From: Balneola sp.
Lineage (GTDB): Bacteria; Bacteroidota; Rhodothermia; Balneolales; Balneolaceae
Reading direction: 5' to 3'
Assembly: GCA_002730655.1 (NCBI GenBank)
Contig: PCAT01000041.1
Coordinates: 1 to 18,744, forward strand
DNA: 18,744 bases
Shown here one piece after another: positions 15,027 to 18,744 of the stretch (positions are counted from its first letter, which is position 1; each line of letters opens with the position of its first letter). The notes under the pieces were generated by a model, which saw only the letters and a list, made by a program, of their open reading frames with translations, was not told the origin of the DNA and ran no database searches. Position numbers and translations under genes: made by a program.

Positions 15027-15058
15027 AGTCGAGTTTTTTCTAACCAAAAAAAGTTTGC

Positions 15059-17758
15059 ATGGTCAGTTTTCGAATTCAAAGTCTTATAAAACATTGTTTA
15101 TTGCCGGTTCTAAGCGCATTGCCATTATTTTTACATAGCTCGTTTGGGAATGGGATGGTAGTAGCTCAAAGTTTGGTGTCTGAACAGCCACATGAAACAG
15201 CGCATATGCTTAGCAATTTTGCTGTCCAAACCCATATTGTACAACAGAATCTACCTTTCGAGCTTAGCCCCGAGCAAGGTTTTTACACTGATTCGGTCGA
15301 ATTGAGATTGCTAAATAAGAGGCCAGGATGGGACTATTACTTTAATGTGCAAGGAAAAAAACCAGTTGATTGGGTGTTCCCAGAAGATGGAATTACACTA
15401 AAGGCTTCTAATGCAATTCGAATATTAGCCATTCAGCCCGAATCGCAAGATACGGTGGAAGGGTTCTTTACTTATTTACTGAATCAAAACCCTAGCTTAC
15501 CGGTTTTATCTCTCATTTTTGAACCAGGCGATTTTTTTTCGTGGGACCGAGGTATTTATGTGAAAGGTTCAAACGGAATATCAGGTTATTGTAGAAGTAC
15601 TCCTCATAATTGGAATCAAGATTGGGAGCGCCCCATACAGATGACCCTTTTTGAGCAAGATGGGAGTGCTTCAGCAGTTCCAATGTTCTCGGTGGCGGCA
15701 GGGGTGAAGATTGGAGGTGGGTGTACTCGTCTCTACGATCAGAAATCATTGGATATTTACTTTCGATCGGATTATGGACTCTCCCGGTTGAATTATCCAT
15801 TGTTCCCAGATAAACCAATTACCGAGTTTAATCGCCTATCTCTTAGAAACGGCGGACAGGACTGGTATCGCGCAATGATCCGGAATGCTTTTTCTCAAGA
15901 GCTCATAAGGGGAAGGATGGACTTGGGGTATCAATCCTACAAACATGTGGCCGTCTACTTTAATGGACAATACTGGGGGATTCATACCCTTCGTGAAAAA
16001 CAAAACGAGGATTTTATTGAATCCAATTATGGGGTAGATGCCGATGCTATTGACTTACTCTCAGGTAATGCTTCTGTGGGTGAGGGTTCTGCTGAGCATT
16101 ACGAACAGATGCTGGAATATGTGAACGAGAATGGGCTTGAAGATTCAGTGCATTATGCATGGATTCAACAACGCATGGATGTAGAGCAATACATGGATTA
16201 TCTAATTGTCGAAATATTCTTAGCGAACGGCGATTGGCCGGCCAATAATATAAAGTACTGGAGGACGCAGTCGGATACAGGGAAATGGCGTTGGATACTG
16301 TACGATGCGGATATGACCATGGACAGTCACTCGCGTGGCCGTTTAGAAACAAATATGTTTGAGAAACTGCATATGCTCACCGAAACCAATTATGAGCATC
16401 CAACCTGGTCCACTCTACTGATGCGGAAATTATTGGAAAATTCTGTATTTAGAGCTTCATTTATACAACGCTACAGCGTGCATTTACACCTTAGTTTTAA
16501 TCCAGGTAGGTCACTGGCTTTAATGGATAGTATTGCCTGGTTAATAGCGGATGAAGTGCCGGATCATATGCGACGTTGGTCTAAATCCATGCGTCTAGGT
16601 AATGATATGAATTGGGACAAACATTTAGAGATCATGCGTACTTATTTGAGCCAACGACCCGACAAAGAAAGGGAACACATCCAGAATTTTTTCGGGACAG
16701 GGGATATCCATCGTCTTAGCACAAGTGTAAACCGTGCCAAATCCGGAACTATTCTGGTTGAGGGGGCTCGAAGTGATACCACTGAATATGTGTTGTTATA
16801 TAAAAATATCCCTGCACAACTACGGGCTATTCCTGCTGCTGGATACCGTTTTGTGCACTGGGAGGGTCTTAGTAATTCCAATAGCCCTAACATTCAAGTT
16901 ACACTTGACAAAAATAGTGAGATTCAGGCCATATTCGAGCCTATTACATCCACACAAACTAGTGAGGTGGTCATTAATGAGATTCATTACAATGCCTCAC
17001 CTACTCAAGATTCTGATGATTGGGTCGAATTACATAATCCGAATGATTATCCCGTTGATCTGAGTTACTGGTTTTTTTCAGATTCTGATGATGCTCATCG
17101 GTATTATTTTGCTCCAGGCAGTTTATTGGCAGGAGGAGGTTTTAGGGTGTTGATGCGAAAGCCACAAGATTTTATCGCGGTATATCCAACAGTTACCGTT
17201 GCTGAGGGGCCAATAGGATTTGGTCTTGCCGGTTCTGGAGAACTATTGCGGCTATTCAATGCGCAAGAACAATTAGTAGATTCGGTGCGATATGACGATG
17301 AGTCTCCTTGGCCTACGGCTGCAGATGGGCAAGGAGCCAGTTTAGCCCTAGTTAATTCATTACTTGATAATGCTGAAGCTCGTTTTTGGAGCGCATCTTC
17401 AAATGGAGGAACTCCAGGGGAGCCTAATTTGGACGTGCTAGTGGCCAATGAATTGGACGAGAATCCCCTAAATAACAAAGTACAACCATACCAAACTCAA
17501 CTTGGCAACAATTACCCGAACCCATTTAATCCTATCACAACAATTCCCTTTAGTTTGGAAAAGGCTTCAAAGGTGAGACTAACCGTTTATGATATGCTAG
17601 GCCGTTCAGTACGGGTAATAATTGATGAATATCATTCAGCAGGGACACATGAAGTCCATTTCAGTGCCGGTTTGGATGGGCTATCGAGTGGTTTATACAT
17701 GTATAGTTTAGAATTTGATGGTGAGCGAATAACAAAAGCAATGCTACTTTTAAAATAA
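15059..17758 (+). CDS. secreted CotH-kinase / lamin-tail-domain protein with T9SS sorting domain
   Basis: An 899-residue exported, multidomain protein starting at ATG 15059. Residues 1-38 are a signal peptide. Residues about 66-140 resemble the chitobiase/beta-hexosaminidase C-terminal-type beta domain (LSPEQGFYTDSVELRL). A CotH-like kinase domain covers about 147-500: YFNGQYWGIHTLREKQNEDF (300-319), NGDWPANNIKYWR (390-402) and KWRWILYDADMT (409-420), where the Asn and Asp residues probably bind metal and ATP. About 560-630 is a bacterial repeat-like domain (GYRFVHWEG), and about 634-770 a lamin-tail domain (EVVINEIHYNASP, DDWVELHNP). The C-terminus (about 816-899) is a type A T9SS sorting domain (NNYPNPFNPITTIPFSL, VYDMLGR), so it should cross the outer membrane and be surface-attached or released. 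CotH proteins are spore-coat protein kinases in Bacillus; the substrate here is unknown. It stands alone on its strand. Confidence 0.88.
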   Translation: MVSFRIQSLIKHCLLPVLSALPLFLHSSFGNGMVVAQSLVSEQPHETAHMLSNFAVQTHIVQQNLPFELSPEQGFYTDSVELRLLNKRPGWDYYFNVQGKKPVDWVFPEDGITLKASNAIRILAIQPESQDTVEGFFTYLLNQNPSLPVLSLIFEPGDFFSWDRGIYVKGSNGISGYCRSTPHNWNQDWERPIQMTLFEQDGSASAVPMFSVAAGVKIGGGCTRLYDQKSLDIYFRSDYGLSRLNYPLFPDKPITEFNRLSLRNGGQDWYRAMIRNAFSQELIRGRMDLGYQSYKHVAVYFNGQYWGIHTLREKQNEDFIESNYGVDADAIDLLSGNASVGEGSAEHYEQMLEYVNENGLEDSVHYAWIQQRMDVEQYMDYLIVEIFLANGDWPANNIKYWRTQSDTGKWRWILYDADMTMDSHSRGRLETNMFEKLHMLTETNYEHPTWSTLLMRKLLENSVFRASFIQRYSVHLHLSFNPGRSLALMDSIAWLIADEVPDHMRRWSKSMRLGNDMNWDKHLEIMRTYLSQRPDKEREHIQNFFGTGDIHRLSTSVNRAKSGTILVEGARSDTTEYVLLYKNIPAQLRAIPAAGYRFVHWEGLSNSNSPNIQVTLDKNSEIQAIFEPITSTQTSEVVINEIHYNASPTQDSDDWVELHNPNDYPVDLSYWFFSDSDDAHRYYFAPGSLLAGGGFRVLMRKPQDFIAVYPTVTVAEGPIGFGLAGSGELLRLFNAQEQLVDSVRYDDESPWPTAADGQGASLALVNSLLDNAEARFWSASSNGGTPGEPNLDVLVANELDENPLNNKVQPYQTQLGNNYPNPFNPITTIPFSLEKASKVRLTVYDMLGRSVRVIIDEYHSAGTHEVHFSAGLDGLSSGLYMYSLEFDGERITKAMLLLK

Positions 17759-17915
17759 GCCGAACGAAAAGGTAGGTTGGACTTCCCCAAATAGGGAAAA
17801 AATTCGTACATTTATACCCTATAAAGGGTTAGCATGGGCTTGAATGAAGGCGGATGCTAGTCTCGTACCATTTTATCATTTTATACATCCAACACTTTCA
17901 CAAAAAGACTCCTAA
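17759..17915. other. intergenic region upstream of acnA with two inverted repeats
   Basis: A 157-nt gap between two plus-strand genes. It holds TTCCC-N6-GGGAA (17783-17798) and ACCCT-ATAA-AGGGT (17816-17829). On the plus strand the first is followed by A residues, not T, so it is not a good terminator for the upstream gene. Both may be operator-like sites in front of acnA. No promoter is called with confidence. Confidence 0.4.
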
Positions 17916-18744
17916 ATGAGCGATTTTAAGAACACAAGAGTAGCATTTGAAACAGGAAATGGCACAGCACATATGTTTAGTTTGTCCAAACTAAGAGCGA
18001 TGGGATTTCAAGGGGTTGATAGATTACCGTTTTCTATAAAAATCTTACTCGAAGCGGTATTACGTGAGTATGACGACTATCTAGTTACGGCAAAAGATAT
18101 TGAAACACTGGCCAATTATGCGCCGGAAAATCCACAGGGAGAAATACCATTTAAGCCTTCCAGAGTAGTGCTCCAAGACTTCACAGGGGTCCCTGCAGTA
18201 GTTGATTTAGCTGCTCTTCGCTCCGCTATGAAGCGTATGGGTGGAAACCCTGAAGCCATAAGCCCCCAAGTCCCTGTTGATTTAGTTATTGATCATTCGG
18301 TTCAAGTTGATATGTTTGGGCAAGAATTTGCGTTCATGCATAATGTCGAAAAAGAAATGGAGCGCAACCGAGAGCGATATGAGTTTTTAAAATGGGGTCA
18401 ACAGGCTTTCGATAATTTTCGGGTGGTACCTCCTGGACGAGGAATTGTACACCAAGTGAACCTGGAATATTTAGCGAGAGGAATATTTACAAGAACAGAG
18501 GAAGATGGGTCCATTACTGCTTATCCAGATACCCTAGTTGGAACTGATTCACATACTACAATGATTAACGGTCTTGGAATTTTAGGATGGGGCGTTGGTG
18601 GTATTGAGGCGGAAGCAGCTATGCTAGGACAACCTATTAGCATGTTAGTTCCAGAGGTAGTAGGGATGAAACTAACAGGGAAGCTTAGAGAGGGCGTTAC
18701 AGCAACTGATTTAACACTTACTGTTACCCAGATGCTTCGTAAGC
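17916..18744 (+). CDS. acnA: aconitate hydratase AcnA (partial, 3' end outside window)
   Basis: The first 276 residues of an AcnA/IRP-type aconitase, which interconverts citrate and isocitrate in the TCA cycle with a [4Fe-4S] cluster. The start is ATG 17916; there is no clear Shine-Dalgarno sequence. Family motifs are LPFSIKILLEAVLR (37-50), VLQDFTGVPAVVDLAALR (85-102), IDHSVQVD (125-132), PPGRGIVHQVNLEYLA (172-187) and TLVGTDSHTTMINGLGILGW (206-225). The cluster-ligand cysteines lie further along, beyond the edge. AcnB has a different domain order, and 2-methylcitrate dehydratase AcnD is a related alternative that the missing part would decide. The frame is open to the edge. Confidence 0.95.
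   Translation, partial: MSDFKNTRVAFETGNGTAHMFSLSKLRAMGFQGVDRLPFSIKILLEAVLREYDDYLVTAKDIETLANYAPENPQGEIPFKPSRVVLQDFTGVPAVVDLAALRSAMKRMGGNPEAISPQVPVDLVIDHSVQVDMFGQEFAFMHNVEKEMERNRERYEFLKWGQQAFDNFRVVPPGRGIVHQVNLEYLARGIFTRTEEDGSITAYPDTLVGTDSHTTMINGLGILGWGVGGIEAEAAMLGQPISMLVPEVVGMKLTGKLREGVTATDLTLTVTQMLRK

Noticed and set aside
17104..17478. Minus-strand 124-residue ORF inside the CotH-type gene
   Set aside because: Shadow of the lamin-tail/C-terminal part of a well-supported gene.
1..18744. CRISPR array, insertion sequence, prophage, tRNA or rRNA
   Set aside because: No regularly spaced repeats, transposase or integrase motifs, or tRNA-like or rRNA-like stretches were seen on either strand.

Overview
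The window looks like a chromosomal segment of a low-GC member of the Bacteroidota/Rhodothermota/Balneolota group. Three things point there. The secreted protein at 15059-17758 ends in a type IX secretion (T9SS) sorting domain of the NYPNPFNP type, common in Balneolota, Rhodothermota and Ignavibacteria. SMC carries an IELKMVEEIL stretch where most bacteria have IEQGKVEEIL. Ribosomal protein L13 starts MDTLSFKT, as in Bacteroidota. The phylum-level guess is inference; no rRNA gene is present.

Layout. (1) 1-1711, minus, runs off the left edge: a signal peptide, a FliF C-terminal-type periplasmic domain, one membrane helix, a FliF-like tail and then FliG N and middle domains in one reading frame. 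No other flagellar gene is visible. This is the most unusual object here. (2) 1979-3294, minus: a two-gene unit of a PAS-only protein followed by sufE. (3) 3295-3739: a gene-free, AT-rich stretch with an intrinsic terminator and a perfect 22-bp palindrome. (4) 3740-14830, minus: a long co-oriented housekeeping array, in transcription order rplM-rpsI, rpsB-tsf, (terminator), pyrH-frr, smc, methylmalonyl-CoA mutase (scpA) and meaB. (5) 15059-17758, plus: a secreted CotH-kinase/lamin-tail protein with a T9SS tail, divergent from rplM. (6) 17916-end, plus: the first 276 codons of an AcnA-type aconitase.

How the genes work together. rplM, rpsI, rpsB and tsf make translation components, frr recycles ribosomes, and pyrH makes UDP for RNA and wall precursors; this order is widely conserved. 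smc (chromosome condensation) follows frr, and the B12-dependent mutase and its GTPase chaperone MeaB follow smc with short gaps, so a growth-linked operon probably also expresses a propionyl-CoA/succinyl-CoA step. The intrinsic terminators at 11911-11942 (after tsf) and 3425-3454 (after meaB) divide the array. Aconitase on the right is another central carbon enzyme, and SufE on the left supports Fe-S assembly, which aconitase needs.

Most genes lack a clear Shine-Dalgarno sequence (frr and tsf are exceptions), and rplM, pyrH and smc appear to use GTG, GTG and TTG starts.
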